This document shows, piece after piece, positions 1 through 9,894 of a stretch of DNA of 64,000 bases. The stretch covers positions 1 through 64,000 of the forward strand of contig JADMJR010000027.1 of the NCBI GenBank assembly GCA_018780365.1, in the 5' to 3' direction. Position numbers and translations under genes: made by a program. The DNA is from Acidovorax sp. (lineage in GTDB: Bacteria; Pseudomonadota; Gammaproteobacteria; Burkholderiales; Burkholderiaceae_C). The notes beneath the pieces were generated by a model, which saw only the letters and a list, made by a program, of their open reading frames with translations, did no database searches and was not told the DNA's origin. Within the stretch, counting starts at the first letter, position 1; the number at the start of each line of letters is the position of its first letter.

Positions 1-194
1 ACGACGTGGCGCAGTGCGGCTACTGCCAGAGCGGCCAGATCATGAGCGCCACCGCACTGCTCAAGGGCAAGAAGAAGCCCAGTGACGCCGACATCGACGC
101 GGCCATGGCAGGCAACGTGTGCCGCTGCGGCACCTATGTGCGCATCCGCGCGGCCATCCATGACGCTGCCCGCACCCTGTCCACCCTGGCTTGA
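1..194 (+). CDS. iorA: IorA-type [2Fe-2S] subunit, 3' end (partial)
   Basis: This is the last 63 codons of the small iron-sulfur subunit of an isoquinoline 1-oxidoreductase-like molybdenum hydroxylase; the gene starts upstream of the window and the first complete codon is at position 3. CGYCQSG and CRCGTY supply the four cysteines of the C-terminal [2Fe-2S] cluster. In the family this subunit passes electrons from the molybdenum site of IorB to a cytochrome or other acceptor. Its stop is followed after 15 bases by the iorB ATG, so the two form an operon. The substrate (N-heterocycle, aldehyde or other) cannot be told from sequence. Confidence 0.9.
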   Translation, partial: DVAQCGYCQSGQIMSATALLKGKKKPSDADIDAAMAGNVCRCGTYVRIRAAIHDAARTLSTLA

Positions 195-209
195 TTGAAG
201 GAGAACACC

Positions 210-2501
210 ATGCACTTTGATGCTCATGCCCTGCAGGGCCAAGCCCATGTTTTTATGCCAAAACACCTGCTGTCGCTGATGGATAAAGCGCAAGCAGCTA
301 CCAATTCAGGAGTAAACGATGCGATAGAGGGTATTGAAGGCCTGGCTCGCCGCACCTTCCTCAAGGTGTCGGCGGCCTCGGGCTTTGCGCTGGGCGCGTT
401 TCCGCTGGTGGCTGCCGCGCAGGGTGCCACAGCAGCAGCCCCCGCAGGCCTCAAGCCGTTCGAGCAGCCTTCAGCCTTTGTCCGCATCGACGCCGATGGC
501 ACGGTCACCGTCACCATCAACCGCCTGGACTTTGGCCAGGGCGTGCAGACCGGCCTGCCCATGATCCTGGCCGAGGAGCTGGATGCCGACTGGAGTAAGG
601 TGCGCAGCGTGCACGGCGATGCCAACCAGGCCTATGCCGATCCGATGATGGGCATGCACCTCACGGGCGGCTCCAACTCCATCAAGAACTCGTACACCCA
701 GTACCGCGAACTGGGTGCCCGCACCCGGGCCATGCTGGTCTCGGCCGCTGCCGCGCAGTGGGGCGTGGATGCGTCGGCACTGCGCACCAGCAACGGCTTC
801 GTCGTCGGCCCCGGCGGCAAGAAGCTGGGCTACGGCGCGCTGGCCGAAGCGGCCATGAAACAGCCGGTGCCCGAAAAGGTCACCTTGAAGGACCCCAAGC
901 AGTTCCGCCTCATCGGCAAGCCCACGGGCCGGCTCGATGCCAAGGCCAAATCGAGCGGCCAGCAAGACTACGGCATTGACGTGCGCTTGCCTGGCATGCT
1001 GACGGCCGTGGTGGCGCGCCCGCCGGTGTTTGGCGCCAAGCTGAAGTCGCTGGACGACAGCGCCGCCAAAGCCATCAAGGGCGTGAAAGCCGTGCTGCGC
1101 GTGCCCACCGACCGGGGCGGCGAGGGCGTGGCCATCGTGGCCGATGGTTACTGGCCCGCCAAGCAGGGCCGCGATGCGCTGAAGGTGGAATGGGACACCA
1201 GCGCGGTGGGCAAGCCCGATACCACCCAGCTGATGGCCCAGTACCGCGAGCTGGCCACCAAGCCTGGCAACGTGGCCATGCAGGCCGACATGGCGCCGCT
1301 GGCAGACGCTGCCCACAAGATCAGCGCCGAATTCGTGTTCCCGTACCTGGCGCACGCTCCCATGGAGCCGCTCAACTGCACCGTGAAGCTGGATGGTGAC
1401 AAGGCCGAGCTGTGGATGGGCACCCAGATGCCCGGCCTGGACGCCATGGCCGCCGCCAAGACTCTGGGCCTGCAGCCGCAGAACGTCAAGGTCCACACCC
1501 AGATGGCCGGTGGTGGCTTTGGCCGCCGCGCCATTCCCACCAGCGACTATGTGGTGGAAGCCTGCGGCGTGGCCAAGGCGGCGCGCACGGCGGGCATCAC
1601 CGCCCCGGTGCGCACCCTGTGGAGCCGCGAGGACGACATCAAGGGCGGCTACTACCGCCCCATGCACGTGCACCGCGCCGAGATCGGGTTCGACGCCCAG
1701 GGCAGGATTTTGGCGTGGGACCACACCATCGTGGGCCAGTCCATCACCAAGGGCTCGCCGTTCGAGGCCTTCATGGTCAAGAACGGCATCGACGCCACGA
1801 CCACCGAAGGCATGGGCGAGCCCTACAACGTGCCCATGAAGCTGTCGGTGCACCACCCCGACGTGAACGTGCCGGTGCTGTGGTGGCGCAGTGTGGGCTC
1901 TACCCACACGGCCTACGCCATGGAAACCCTCATCGACGAAGTGGCGCGCACCACCAAGCAAGACCCCGTGGCCTACCGCATGGCCCTGATGGGCGACAAA
2001 CACCCGCGCCACAAGGCCGCATTGCAACTGGCGGTGGCCCAGTCGGGCTATGGCAAGAAGAAGCTGGCTGCTGGCCGCGCCTGGGGCGTGGCGGTGCACG
2101 AGTCATTTGAATCGGTGGTGGCCTATGTGGTGGAAGCGTCCGTGAAAGACGGCACACCCAAGCTGCACAGCATCACGGCCGGCGTGCACTGCAACCTGGT
2201 GGTCAACCCAAAAAGCGTGGAAGCGCAGGTGCAGGGCGCGGCGCTGATGGGCCTGTCGATGTGCCTGCCCGGCGGCGCCATCACGCTCAAGGACGGTGTG
2301 GTGGAGCAAAGCAACTTTGGCGACTTTGCCGTGCCGCGCATCACCGACATGCCGCAGGTGGCGGTGCACATCGTGCCGAGTGCCGACCCACCGAAGGGCA
2401 TGGGCGAGCCAGGGTTGCCGCCGCTGGCGCCGGCGTTTGCGAACGCCATCGCGCAAATCACGGGGAAGACGCCGAGGGAGTTGCCGTTTAGGTTGGCGTA
2501 A
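210..2501 (+). CDS. iorB: IorB-like molybdopterin-binding subunit, xanthine dehydrogenase family
   Basis: Large catalytic subunit (763 aa from ATG 210) that binds molybdopterin cytosine dinucleotide and hydroxylates a substrate with water. Seen: a twin-arginine segment [13 protein letters not shown] with a following hydrophobic stretch near residues 46-70, the GGGFGRR cofactor loop, and the C-terminal GMGEPGLPP segment with the conserved glutamate. ATG 210 is chosen because AAGGAG lies at 198-203; TTG 195 overlaps that site. Odd: the Tat motif is preceded by about 45 residues encoded largely by a genome repeat (249-308), longer than usual for this family. Tat export to the periplasm, or membrane attachment, is inferred. 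Confidence 0.9.
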   Translation: MHFDAHALQGQAHVFMPKHLLSLMDKAQAATNSGVNDAIEGIEGLARRTFLKVSAASGFALGAFPLVAAAQGATAAAPAGLKPFEQPSAFVRIDADGTVTVTINRLDFGQGVQTGLPMILAEELDADWSKVRSVHGDANQAYADPMMGMHLTGGSNSIKNSYTQYRELGARTRAMLVSAAAAQWGVDASALRTSNGFVVGPGGKKLGYGALAEAAMKQPVPEKVTLKDPKQFRLIGKPTGRLDAKAKSSGQQDYGIDVRLPGMLTAVVARPPVFGAKLKSLDDSAAKAIKGVKAVLRVPTDRGGEGVAIVADGYWPAKQGRDALKVEWDTSAVGKPDTTQLMAQYRELATKPGNVAMQADMAPLADAAHKISAEFVFPYLAHAPMEPLNCTVKLDGDKAELWMGTQMPGLDAMAAAKTLGLQPQNVKVHTQMAGGGFGRRAIPTSDYVVEACGVAKAARTAGITAPVRTLWSREDDIKGGYYRPMHVHRAEIGFDAQGRILAWDHTIVGQSITKGSPFEAFMVKNGIDATTTEGMGEPYNVPMKLSVHHPDVNVPVLWWRSVGSTHTAYAMETLIDEVARTTKQDPVAYRMALMGDKHPRHKAALQLAVAQSGYGKKKLAAGRAWGVAVHESFESVVAYVVEASVKDGTPKLHSITAGVHCNLVVNPKSVEAQVQGAALMGLSMCLPGGAITLKDGVVEQSNFGDFAVPRITDMPQVAVHIVPSADPPKGMGEPGLPPLAPAFANAIAQITGKTPRELPFRLA
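249..308 (+). repeat. Comamonadaceae-type dispersed repeat inside the iorB 5' end
   Basis: The segment carries GATGGATAAAGCGCAAGCAGCTACCAATT in two pieces, GATGGATAAAGCGC and AAGCAGCTACCAATT. It resembles the repeat at 61606-61659 (AGCGCTAGCAGCTATCAATT). I know elements of this form as common intergenic repeats in Acidovorax-like genomes. Here it is translated as part of the N-terminal extension of iorB. Confidence 0.5.
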
Positions 2502-2917
2502 CGGGAATGACAACGCCGGGCTTTAGAAGCCCGGCGTGTAAGGGAACGTCGCATTGTCAAGAACAAAAACGGAGGCCGCGCTGATTGGAGGCCCCGCCAG
2601 CGGTGGAGCTGCATTTCTATGAGGAAAAGTGCTGCTACCGCCTTCTACAAAAGCATGAGTAGCTATCAATTTTGAAGTGCTTTCTGCGCTGACTGCGTGC
2701 GCCAGGCCCGTCCCGCATGCCATCGCATGCCAACCTCGCTCACGCCGTCAGTGGCGACACGCGCAAAGGGACGTGTCGATGCATTTCGGTTGGGACGACA
2801 TGTGGTTGCCCATCGTTCTGATCGACAGCTTGGGGCCGCAGTCAGCACCGTTACACCATCAGACTCTGTAGAAACCGCCTTTTTTCTTTAGCAATCGGCT
2901 TAAATTCTCATAAAACG
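2502..2917. other. Intergenic stretch without a supported gene
   Basis: No coding region is supported. It contains the hairpin at 2514-2536 and a weak member of the dispersed repeat family around 2618-2682 (GTAGCTATCAATTTTG). The short open frames have no recognisable content. Confidence 0.6.
2514..2536. terminator. Hairpin after iorB, possible terminator
   Basis: A perfect 10-bp stem (CGCCGGGCTT / AAGCCCGGCG) with a 3-base loop starts 13 bases after the iorB stop. No T-run follows on the plus strand, so termination is inferred only from position and stem strength. Confidence 0.5.
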
Positions 2918-3770
2918 CTATGACGCAGGCATCCTGTGCCGCGTCATCGCTTCTTTCACCGCTTCCACAATCGCATCTTGCAAGTGGTGCAGCCGCCCAT
3001 CGGGCGCAAAGATGTCGGGCTGTTCGCGGCGCAGTTTGCCGGTCACGGCCCAGCCGTTGCTGCGCAGGGACGTGATGATGCGGTCGGCATCGGGGTCGGG
3101 CATCTCCACCCATTGTTTGACGGCTTCGCGGGCTGCATCGTTGTCGCGCAGGGCGGCGGCCTCGCGGGCCATTTCGTGGTCTACCGTGTCGCGCAGCAGG
3201 TCGCTGAAGTAGCGCACATGGCTTGTCAGATCGGGGTAGCGCCAGGCGTGCAGGGCGTCTTGTTCGGCCGCAAAGTGGAAGTCGCTGGTCACGCCGTCGG
3301 GGTAGGTTTGCAGGGTGGCAAAGCGGTAGTGGCCCTCGTAGCGCCGCATCAGGGGTTTGGAGAACGATTCGAGCACGCGGTCATACGCCGCGCGCCCGGC
3401 GGGCGCGCCCGCGATGGTGGCCGACACGGGGATGATGAGGTTGGGCGGCACCGCGCGTTCAGCCGCTCGACACCGGCTTGCACGTCGTACAGGTTGCGCT
3501 CTGGCTGCGGCCCCAGGTACACCAGCGGGCAGTAGCTGCGCGGGCCGGGCAGGTTGTGGCGCACCTTCCAGCGCTTGTGGTTGGTGGGGCGGGTGGCGGT
3601 GAGGTACAGGGCCGGGTCAATGGCGTCTACATAGCCCACGTTGGCTGCGGTGTCTGGCGCATCCAGCGGTTTGCCCGTAAACCACTCGTAAAAGAACGCG
3701 GTGCGCCGGGCGTAGGCGCCTGTGGGGGAGCCCTGCAGCCAGGCAATGGCCAGCGGCCAGGGGCCGGTTC
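2918..3770 (-). pseudogene. Fic-family protein, 5'-truncated and frameshifted remnant
   Basis: The minus strand reads as the C-terminal half of a Fic-family (AMPylase-type) protein in two frames. The upstream frame (3770 to about 3450) gives ARRTAFFYEWFTGKPLD and GYVDAIDPALYLTA. The downstream frame (about 3451-2918) gives PPNLIIPVSATIAGAP, TYPDGVTSDFHF and VEMPDADAD-like text (here VEMPDPDADRII). A one-base shift near 3450 joins them. The N-terminal half and the Fic-core HPFxxGNGR motif are missing, because the reading runs straight into the end of the Bug gene at 3774. It is non-functional as it stands; a sequencing error could explain the shift but not the truncation. Confidence 0.75.
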
Positions 3771-3773
3771 CGC

Positions 3774-4778
3774 CTATTCCAGCGTCAGCCGCTGGGTGTC
3801 AACCACGCGCTTGTACACGTCGAACTCGGCACGGATCTGTGCGCTGAACTGTTCGGGGGTGTTCAGGATCAGCTGCGAGCCCGTGTCCTCGATGCGCTTT
3901 TTCGCGTCGGGCTTGTCGGCGGCCTGCCGCACAGCAGCGGCCACCTTGTCCACCACGGCCTTGGGCAAGCCCTTGGGGCCGACGATGCCGTAGTAGGCCA
4001 TGCGGTTCACTGGCTCCAGGCCGACCTCCTTGAAGGTGGGCACCCCGGGCAGTTGCGGCAGGCGCTGCGGGGCCGCCACCACGATGGGCACCAGCCGGCC
4101 GGACTGGATGAAGGGCAAGGCCGACGGCAGGTTGTCGAACACGATGGGAACCTGGCCCGCCACGGTGTCGTTCAGGGCCGGGCCCGAACCCCGGTAGGGG
4201 ATGTGCGTGATGAACGCGCCCGACAGGCTCTTGAACAGTTCCATCTGCATGTGGCCAATGGAGCCCGTGCCGGCCGTGGCGTAGCTGTGCTTGCCCGGCT
4301 GGGTCTTGAGCAGTTGCACAAAGGCCTTGTAGTCCCGCACCCCAAAACCCGGGTGCACGGCAATCACGTTGGGCGTGGCGGCGATGTTGATGATGGGCGT
4401 GAAATCCGCCAGCGGGTCGTAGCCGATCCTGGGGTTGATGGCCGGGCCCGCGGCCGTGGTGGACACGGTGGCCATGCCCAGGGTATGGCCGTCGGCCGCC
4501 TGGCGCGCCAGCTCCTGCGCGCCCAGGGCCCCACCAGCGCCGCCCTTGTTGTCCACCACCATGGGCTGGCCCAGGGCTGCGCCCGCACCGGTGGCCACCA
4601 CGCGGGCAATGATGTCGGTGGTGCCGCCAGCCGCAAACGGCACGATCAGGCGCACGGGCTTGGCGGGATACGCCGGCTGGGCCTGCGCATGGGGCGCGGC
4701 CGTCAGGCAGGCCAGGGCCGCGGCTGCTGCGGCCATGCGGCAGGCCAGAAAAGGGGTTGGGAGCAATGAATAAGCCAT
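3774..4778 (-). CDS. Bug/TctC-family periplasmic solute-binding protein
   Basis: A 334-aa extracytoplasmic solute receptor of the Bug (TctC) family, which is greatly expanded in Burkholderiales. Seen: a signal peptide in the first 33 residues ending in an AQA-type cleavage site, then YPAKPVRLIVPFAAGGTTD, the typical start of the mature domain with the ligand loop, and family length. In the family these proteins bind carboxylates and work with TctAB permeases or alone as sensors. The gene lies 35 bases downstream of the alpha-hydroxyacid dehydrogenase gene on the same strand, so co-transcription and an organic-acid ligand (lactate, mandelate or glycolate type) are inferred. Confidence 0.9.
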   Translation of the reverse strand: MAYSLLPTPFLACRMAAAAAALACLTAAPHAQAQPAYPAKPVRLIVPFAAGGTTDIIARVVATGAGAALGQPMVVDNKGGAGGALGAQELARQAADGHTLGMATVSTTAAGPAINPRIGYDPLADFTPIINIAATPNVIAVHPGFGVRDYKAFVQLLKTQPGKHSYATAGTGSIGHMQMELFKSLSGAFITHIPYRGSGPALNDTVAGQVPIVFDNLPSALPFIQSGRLVPIVVAAPQRLPQLPGVPTFKEVGLEPVNRMAYYGIVGPKGLPKAVVDKVAAAVRQAADKPDAKKRIEDTGSQLILNTPEQFSAQIRAEFDVYKRVVDTQRLTLE

Positions 4779-4813
4779 GGTGTCGTGTCTCCGGGGTTGT
4801 TGTCAGGTGGGGG

Positions 4814-6082
4814 TCAAGGGGTTGGGGGGTTGGGGCGTGGCAGCGGCCAGGGCGCTTGCCGGTCCATCAGGTGCTGCGGCCCCAGGTCTGCACAGGTGGT
4901 GGCGCCCAGCATGGCCAGGTTGCGGTCCAGCTCGGCGCGCAGCAGGGCGATGGCGGCGCTGACGCCAGCCTCGCCATCCACCGCTGCGGCGTAGTTGAAG
5001 GGGCGGCCCACAAATACGGCCTGCGCGCCCAGCGCCAGGGCCTTGACCACGTCGGTGCCACGGCGGATGCCGCCGTCCAACATCACCGCCATGGCGCCGC
5101 CGGCCTGCTCGGCAATGGCGGGCAGCACCCGCAGCGGCGCCACGGCGCCGTCGAGCTGGCGGCCGCCGTGGTTGCTGACGATGATGCCGTCCACCCCGTG
5201 CTGGCGCGCCAGGGCTGCATCGAGCGGGCTCAGGATGCCCTTGACCACCAGCGGCCCGCGCCACAGGCGCCGGATGCGGGCGATGTGGCTCCAGTCGAAG
5301 TGGTCGCGCTCGGCAAAGTCGCGCTGCACGCGCGATGACAGGATGGGCGCGCCCCGCTCAGCAAACGAGTTCTCGAAATGTGGCATGCCATGGCGCGCCA
5401 GCGTGCGCAGCAGCGTGCCCGCCAGCCAGCGTGGGCGCACCAGGCCGTCCCACGCCAGGCGCAGGCCGGGGCGCAGCGGGGTGGAGAAGCCCGCGCGGAT
5501 GTTGTTCTCGCGGTTGCCCGCCACCGGGATGTCCACCGTCACCACCAGGGTCTGCACACCCGCCGCCGCCACGCGCTGCAGCAGTGCGTCGATGCGCTCG
5601 GGTGTGCCGGGCAGGTAGGCCTGGAACCAGGTGCCGGGGGCGGCGTCCATCACCTCCTCCAGGCGAATCAACGAACTGCCGCTGAGCACGGCAGGAATCC
5701 CCTCGGTGGCTGCAGCCCGCGCCAGCACCACATCGCCCCGGTAGGCCGACAGTGCAGCAATGCCCATCGGCGCTACGCCAAAGGGGCTGGCGTAGCGCGT
5801 GCCGAACAGCGTCACCCCTTGCTGACGCTGCGCCACGTTGCACAACACGCGCGGCACCAGCGCCAGCTCGTCAAAGGCGCGCCGGTTGTCGGCCAGCGCG
5901 CGGTTGTCCTCGGCCGCCCCGGCCACATAGCCAAAGATGGGGCGCGGCAGCACGCGGCGGGCGGCGGCTTCAAAGTCATCGAGCGAGAGCAGGTTGCGGG
6001 TGCGCCCGCTGCGGCGTGCGCCATTGAATGCCTGCCAGGCGTTGACAGAGGGGCCGGGGAGAGCGGGGGAGGGGGTGGACAC
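4814..6082 (-). CDS. FMN-dependent alpha-hydroxyacid dehydrogenase (lactate/mandelate/glycolate type)
   Basis: A 422-aa TIM-barrel flavoprotein of the L-lactate dehydrogenase/glycolate oxidase family, which oxidises a 2-hydroxy acid to a 2-keto acid. Seen: GYVAGAAEDN near the N-terminus, ILSGSS and IPVAGNRE strand regions, and the signature SNHGGRQLDG with the catalytic histidine. GGIRRGTDVVKAL is the FMN phosphate loop. The start used is GTG 6082; no strong ribosome-binding site is visible, so the start is uncertain. The gene is divergent from a LysR regulator (6203) across a 120-base region with a dyad at 6154-6183, suggesting LysR control. The substrate is not resolved. Confidence 0.88.
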   Translation of the reverse strand: MSTPSPALPGPSVNAWQAFNGARRSGRTRNLLSLDDFEAAARRVLPRPIFGYVAGAAEDNRALADNRRAFDELALVPRVLCNVAQRQQGVTLFGTRYASPFGVAPMGIAALSAYRGDVVLARAAATEGIPAVLSGSSLIRLEEVMDAAPGTWFQAYLPGTPERIDALLQRVAAAGVQTLVVTVDIPVAGNRENNIRAGFSTPLRPGLRLAWDGLVRPRWLAGTLLRTLARHGMPHFENSFAERGAPILSSRVQRDFAERDHFDWSHIARIRRLWRGPLVVKGILSPLDAALARQHGVDGIIVSNHGGRQLDGAVAPLRVLPAIAEQAGGAMAVMLDGGIRRGTDVVKALALGAQAVFVGRPFNYAAAVDGEAGVSAAIALLRAELDRNLAMLGATTCADLGPQHLMDRQAPWPLPRPNPPTP

Positions 6083-6153
6083 GGTGCGGTTCCAGTCAGA
6101 AACGAAGAAAGGAGGGCTGGAAAGCAGTGTCTGGAATCCTTGGAGATCAAGAA

Positions 6154-6183
6154 AGCGAATTTATTAATATCTATTTATTCGCT
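6154..6183. promoter_or_regulatory. Candidate LysR-type operator
   Basis: Two 7-base arms AGCGAAT / ATTCGCT are separated by 16 AT-rich bases in the space between the divergent hydroxyacid dehydrogenase and LysR genes. Position and dyad fit a LysR recognition site that also autoregulates the LysR gene. Confidence 0.5.
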
Positions 6184-6202
6184 AAATAGAAACAATCAGG
6201 CC

Positions 6203-7102
6203 ATGACCCTCAAACAGCTCGAAGCCTTCTACTGGGCTGCCACCTGCAGCAGCTTTGCCATGGCGGCTGAGCGGGTGCACCTGTCGGTGTCGTCCCTGTC
6301 CAAGCGCATTGCCGAGCTGGAGGCGTCGCTGGGGCAGGTGCTGTTCGACCGGGGCGGGCACCGCGCAGCGCTGACCGAAGCCGGCACGCGCCTGCTGCCG
6401 CTGGCTGGGGCGCTGCTGCAGCAGGCCGACCGTTTGCTCCAGGAAATGGGCAGCACCAGCGGCCTGCGCGGCCCCTGCCGCCTGGGGGTGGGCGAGCTCA
6501 CGGCCCTGACCTGGCTGCCAAGCCTGGTGGCAGCCATTGCCAGCGCCCACCCTGCTTTGGAGGTGAGCGTGCATGTGGACGTGGGCGCGGCCCTGGCCGA
6601 ACGGCTGGACAAAGGCGAACTGGATGTGGCCGTGATCGCCGGGCCCGCCAGCCGCAGCGCCCTGACCTCGGTACCCCTCGCGCAGGCCCGTTTCACCTGG
6701 TGTGCAGCCCCCGAGATAGCCCGCAGCTTGCCGCGCATGGATGCGGATGCCCTGCGCCAGCATCCACTGGTGACGTTGCCGCAGGGCTCTGGCGTGACCC
6801 ACTTGATCGACGAATGGCTACGGTTGGTTGGCGCGCAACCCACGCGCCGCCTGGTCTGCAACCACTGGGGCGCCATCGTCGGCCTGCTGGCGCATGGCAG
6901 TGGCATGGGCCTGCTGCCCCAAGGCTGGGCGCAGGCCCTGTGCAACCGTGGAGTGCTGCAGGAGCTGCCCAGCTCCGCGCCCTTGGGGCTGCTGACCTAC
7001 GCGCTGCACAGCCGGCGCGATGACCTGCGGCCGCTGGTGGGTGCGCTGCGCAGCCTGGCGGCGCAGCATGCGGATTTCACGGTGGCGAGCAGCGCTTTCT
7101 GA
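6203..7102 (+). CDS. LysR-family transcriptional regulator
   Basis: A 299-aa LysR-type regulator. Seen: an N-terminal winged helix with TLKQLEAFYWAATCSSFA and SVSSLSKRIAELEASLG, followed by a LysR substrate-binding domain to the C-terminus. The length is standard. ATG 6203 is used because it begins the conserved MTLKQLEAF helix; the open frame upstream runs antisense through the dehydrogenase gene and is not coding. It probably controls the divergent dehydrogenase/Bug operon. Confidence 0.9.
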   Translation: MTLKQLEAFYWAATCSSFAMAAERVHLSVSSLSKRIAELEASLGQVLFDRGGHRAALTEAGTRLLPLAGALLQQADRLLQEMGSTSGLRGPCRLGVGELTALTWLPSLVAAIASAHPALEVSVHVDVGAALAERLDKGELDVAVIAGPASRSALTSVPLAQARFTWCAAPEIARSLPRMDADALRQHPLVTLPQGSGVTHLIDEWLRLVGAQPTRRLVCNHWGAIVGLLAHGSGMGLLPQGWAQALCNRGVLQELPSSAPLGLLTYALHSRRDDLRPLVGALRSLAAQHADFTVASSAF

Positions 7103-7318
7103 AGGCTGTAACCAGGCCAATGATCCAGGGCCAGGGCCACGCTGGCGCTGATTGCCCATAGACAGGCAAATGCATGCAAAACAAGGCCCTGTGTGACTTA
7201 CGAAGCGGTATCTCCCCGCATCACTACCGTTGACACGCGTTCAACGGTGGGACACATTGAATATGAAATCGAAGCCATACCTTCGGTTTTCCATCACTCA
7301 ACCCCACAGGTCACCAGC

Positions 7319-9070
7319 ATGAACAAGTTCAAGATCTCGACACGTCTGGCCGCGCTCATCGTTTTCATGAGTCTGATCACGGTGGGGATAGGGTGGCTCG
7401 GGCTGCGTTCAGCCTCGCTGTCCAACGACGCACTGGAGGTGACCTACAACGACCGCATGGTTCCCGTGGGCGATCTTTCGTCCATCCAGCGCGGCGTGGT
7501 GTCGAATTTGCTGGATGCCTCCCTGGTCTTCATGGTTCCGCAACCGGCGTACATCGAAAAGCAGGTCGCCCAAATCAACACCCGTTCTGCCGAACTCGAT
7601 GTGCTCTGGAAAAAGTACCGCGCCACGAACCTGACGCCTGAAGAAACCAAGCTGGCCGACCGTTTTGAGGAAACCCGCACCAAGTTCGGCACCGAAGGCC
7701 TGTCTCCCATGCTCAAGGCCATGGCGGCAGGAGACATCGACGGCGCCCGGCAAATGGCACAAACCAAGGTGGCACCGCTGTATGCCGGGGTGATGAAGGA
7801 CATCAATGCGCTGGTTGCTTTCCAGTACGAACTGGCCAAATCAGATTTCGACACATCGGTGGCGGTCTACAAACTGAATCGCAATATTGCCGTGGCGAGC
7901 CTTGTTATCGCGGTGGTTCTGGCGTCGCTGTTCGGCTGGGTGCTCATCAAAGGGGTTTCGCAGGCGCTGGGCCAGGCGATGGATTTGTCCCAGGCCGTGG
8001 CCAAGGGGGATCTGACCTACAGCGTTGATGCCAGCGGCAAGGATGAAGTCTCGGCCGTGCTGAGAGCCCTTGCCGAGATGCAGGCGAACCTCACGCAGAT
8101 TGTTTCCCGCGTGCGCCTGGGGGCAGATGCGGTGTCCACGGCCAGTGCTGAAATTGCCCAGGGCAACCACGACCTGTCCAGCCGCACCGAAAGCCAGGCC
8201 AGTTCACTGGAAGAAACGGCAGCCAGCATGGAGGAACTCAGCTCCACCGTGCGCCAGAACGCCGACAACGCCCAAGCCGGCAACCAGCTGGCGCAGAGTG
8301 CGTCGGGGGTGGCTGTCCAGGGGGGCGAGGTGGTGTCGCAGGTGGTGGACACCATGAAGGGCATCAACGACAGCTCCCGCAAGATCGCGGACATCATCTC
8401 GGTGATCGACGGCATCGCGTTCCAGACCAACATCCTGGCGCTCAACGCCGCCGTGGAAGCCGCACGGGCCGGTGAACAAGGCCGTGGTTTTGCGGTGGTG
8501 GCGGGTGAGGTGCGCACCCTGGCCCAACGCAGTGCCGCGGCGGCCAAGGAGATCAAGGAGCTGATCACCGACAGCGTCAACCGGGTCGAGCAGGGATCTG
8601 CACTGGTGGACAAGGCTGGGGCCACCATGCAGGAGGTGGTCTCCAGCATCCGCCGGGTGACCGACATCATGGCCGAGATCAGCGCAGCCAGCCGCGAGCA
8701 GAGCGAGGGCGTGGGGCAGATCGGCGAGGCGGTGCAGAACATGGACCACGCCACGCAGCAGAACGCGGCGCTGGTCGAACAGATGGCCGCCGCTGCTGGC
8801 AGCCTTAATAACCAGGCGGCAGACCTTGTTCAGACAGTCTCGGTCTTCAAGATCGACAGCCGCACCGCTGGCGCGCCATTCATCGCCAGCGCACCTGCGC
8901 CAGCTCCGAGAGCGACGGCGGCAGCAACGGCACCACGCAAACCGGTAGCCGCCCCGCAGAACCGCAAGCCTACCGCCTCATCGCAGGGTTCGCTGGGCCA
9001 CTCGGCACCGCCCAAAGCAGCTGTTGCGGCCCAGTCCAAGTCTGACGAAGACGACTGGGCATCGTTCTGA
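7319..9070 (+). CDS. Methyl-accepting chemotaxis protein (4HB ligand domain)
   Basis: A 583-aa transmembrane chemoreceptor. Seen: TM1 near residues 10-30 ([20 protein letters not shown]), a periplasmic four-helix-bundle region to about residue 190, TM2 ([20 protein letters not shown]), HAMP, then a long methylation/signalling coiled coil. That coiled coil includes the invariant hairpin tip region [20 protein letters not shown]. The C-terminus DDWASF is a CheR/CheB-docking-type acidic-W-F pentapeptide. ATG 7319 is used, not the upstream GTG 7193, because it begins [10 protein letters not shown] immediately before TM1. It lies outside the transposon, so the host itself is chemotactic (inference). 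Confidence 0.93.
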   Translation: MNKFKISTRLAALIVFMSLITVGIGWLGLRSASLSNDALEVTYNDRMVPVGDLSSIQRGVVSNLLDASLVFMVPQPAYIEKQVAQINTRSAELDVLWKKYRATNLTPEETKLADRFEETRTKFGTEGLSPMLKAMAAGDIDGARQMAQTKVAPLYAGVMKDINALVAFQYELAKSDFDTSVAVYKLNRNIAVASLVIAVVLASLFGWVLIKGVSQALGQAMDLSQAVAKGDLTYSVDASGKDEVSAVLRALAEMQANLTQIVSRVRLGADAVSTASAEIAQGNHDLSSRTESQASSLEETAASMEELSSTVRQNADNAQAGNQLAQSASGVAVQGGEVVSQVVDTMKGINDSSRKIADIISVIDGIAFQTNILALNAAVEAARAGEQGRGFAVVAGEVRTLAQRSAAAAKEIKELITDSVNRVEQGSALVDKAGATMQEVVSSIRRVTDIMAEISAASREQSEGVGQIGEAVQNMDHATQQNAALVEQMAAAAGSLNNQAADLVQTVSVFKIDSRTAGAPFIASAPAPAPRATAAATAPRKPVAAPQNRKPTASSQGSLGHSAPPKAAVAAQSKSDEDDWASF

Positions 9071-9286
9071 GTCTGTGTGAGCAGCCAGTGGCCGGCAGCC
9101 CACCGTCAGCCACGGCAAAGACCCGCTCGGAACCGCGTCAAACACAGGGGCCTGCACCGTCCAGCGCGCAGGGCGCAGGTGGACTGCGCAATGGGCAGGA
9201 AAACCCGGCGCCTAAAATTGCCCCGCTGTGGGACGCAATGCCCCCATCCAGCCCTATCGAACTCCACACAGGCGGTCCTTCTCTCC

Positions 9287-9850
9287 ATGTTTTTCCATCC
9301 CCCGGCCCCGGTCGTGCTGGTGCTGGCCTCTGGCCGGGGCGAGCGTTTTGTGGCATCGGGCGGTGCCGTGCACAAGCTGCGCGCGCTGCTGGCTGGCCAG
9401 ACCGTGCTGGAATACACGCTGGACGCCGTGCGCCTCAGCGGTCTGCCCTGGCATCTGGAGGATGTGGGCCACCCTGGCATGGGGGATTCGATCGCGGCGG
9501 CGGTGCGCGCCACGGCCGGTGCACCTGGCTGGCTGGTGCTGCCGGGGGATCTGCCTCTGGTCCGGCCCGAAACGCTGCGCACGCTGGCCCACGCGCTGGC
9601 ATCAGGCTGTGCGGTGGTGGTGCCAGAGCATCAGGGCGCACGGGGCCATCCCGTGGGGTTTGCGGCCGAATGCCTTCAGGATTTGTTGGCACTCACCGGT
9701 GAACAAGGCGCGGCCAGCGTGGTGCGCAAGCAGGCCCAGCAGGGCAGGGTGCAGCGGGTGGCGGTGGAAGACGAAGGCACGGTGACCGACGTGGACACCG
9801 TGCAGGACCTGGAGCGCGCCGAGCGCATCCTGGCGGCTCGCCGCTGCTGA
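9287..9850 (+). CDS. MobA/MocA-like nucleotidyltransferase (molybdenum cofactor cytidylyltransferase type)
   Basis: A 187-aa NTP-transferase of the MobA-like fold. Seen: VVLVLASGRGERF (nucleotide-binding loop), VLPGDLPLVRPETL (metal-binding aspartate region), VVPEHQGARGHPVGF and a C-terminal DVDTVQDLERA. In the family MocA-type enzymes join CTP to molybdopterin to make the dinucleotide cofactor used by IorB-type enzymes. It lies 6.8 kb from iorB and not in its operon, so the link is inferred. ATG 9287 is preferred over an upstream in-frame start because it immediately precedes the conserved beta strand; the ribosome-binding site is weak. Confidence 0.8.
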   Translation: MFFHPPAPVVLVLASGRGERFVASGGAVHKLRALLAGQTVLEYTLDAVRLSGLPWHLEDVGHPGMGDSIAAAVRATAGAPGWLVLPGDLPLVRPETLRTLAHALASGCAVVVPEHQGARGHPVGFAAECLQDLLALTGEQGAASVVRKQAQQGRVQRVAVEDEGTVTDVDTVQDLERAERILAARRC

Positions 9851-9894
9851 TGCGGCGAGCGCGCCCACCCATCCCCCTCGCCAATCCCCGTTAT

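Noticed and set aside
471..2099. Long open frame antisense to iorB
   Set aside because: It has no recognisable motif and is a typical by-product of high-GC codon use on the opposite strand.
2690..2760. Short direct repeat GCATGCCATCGCATGCC
   Set aside because: A single small duplication without context; no element or operator role is supported.
5378..6202. Upstream extension of the LysR frame
   Set aside because: It runs antisense through the hydroxyacid dehydrogenase gene and has no LysR-like sequence before residue MTLKQ.
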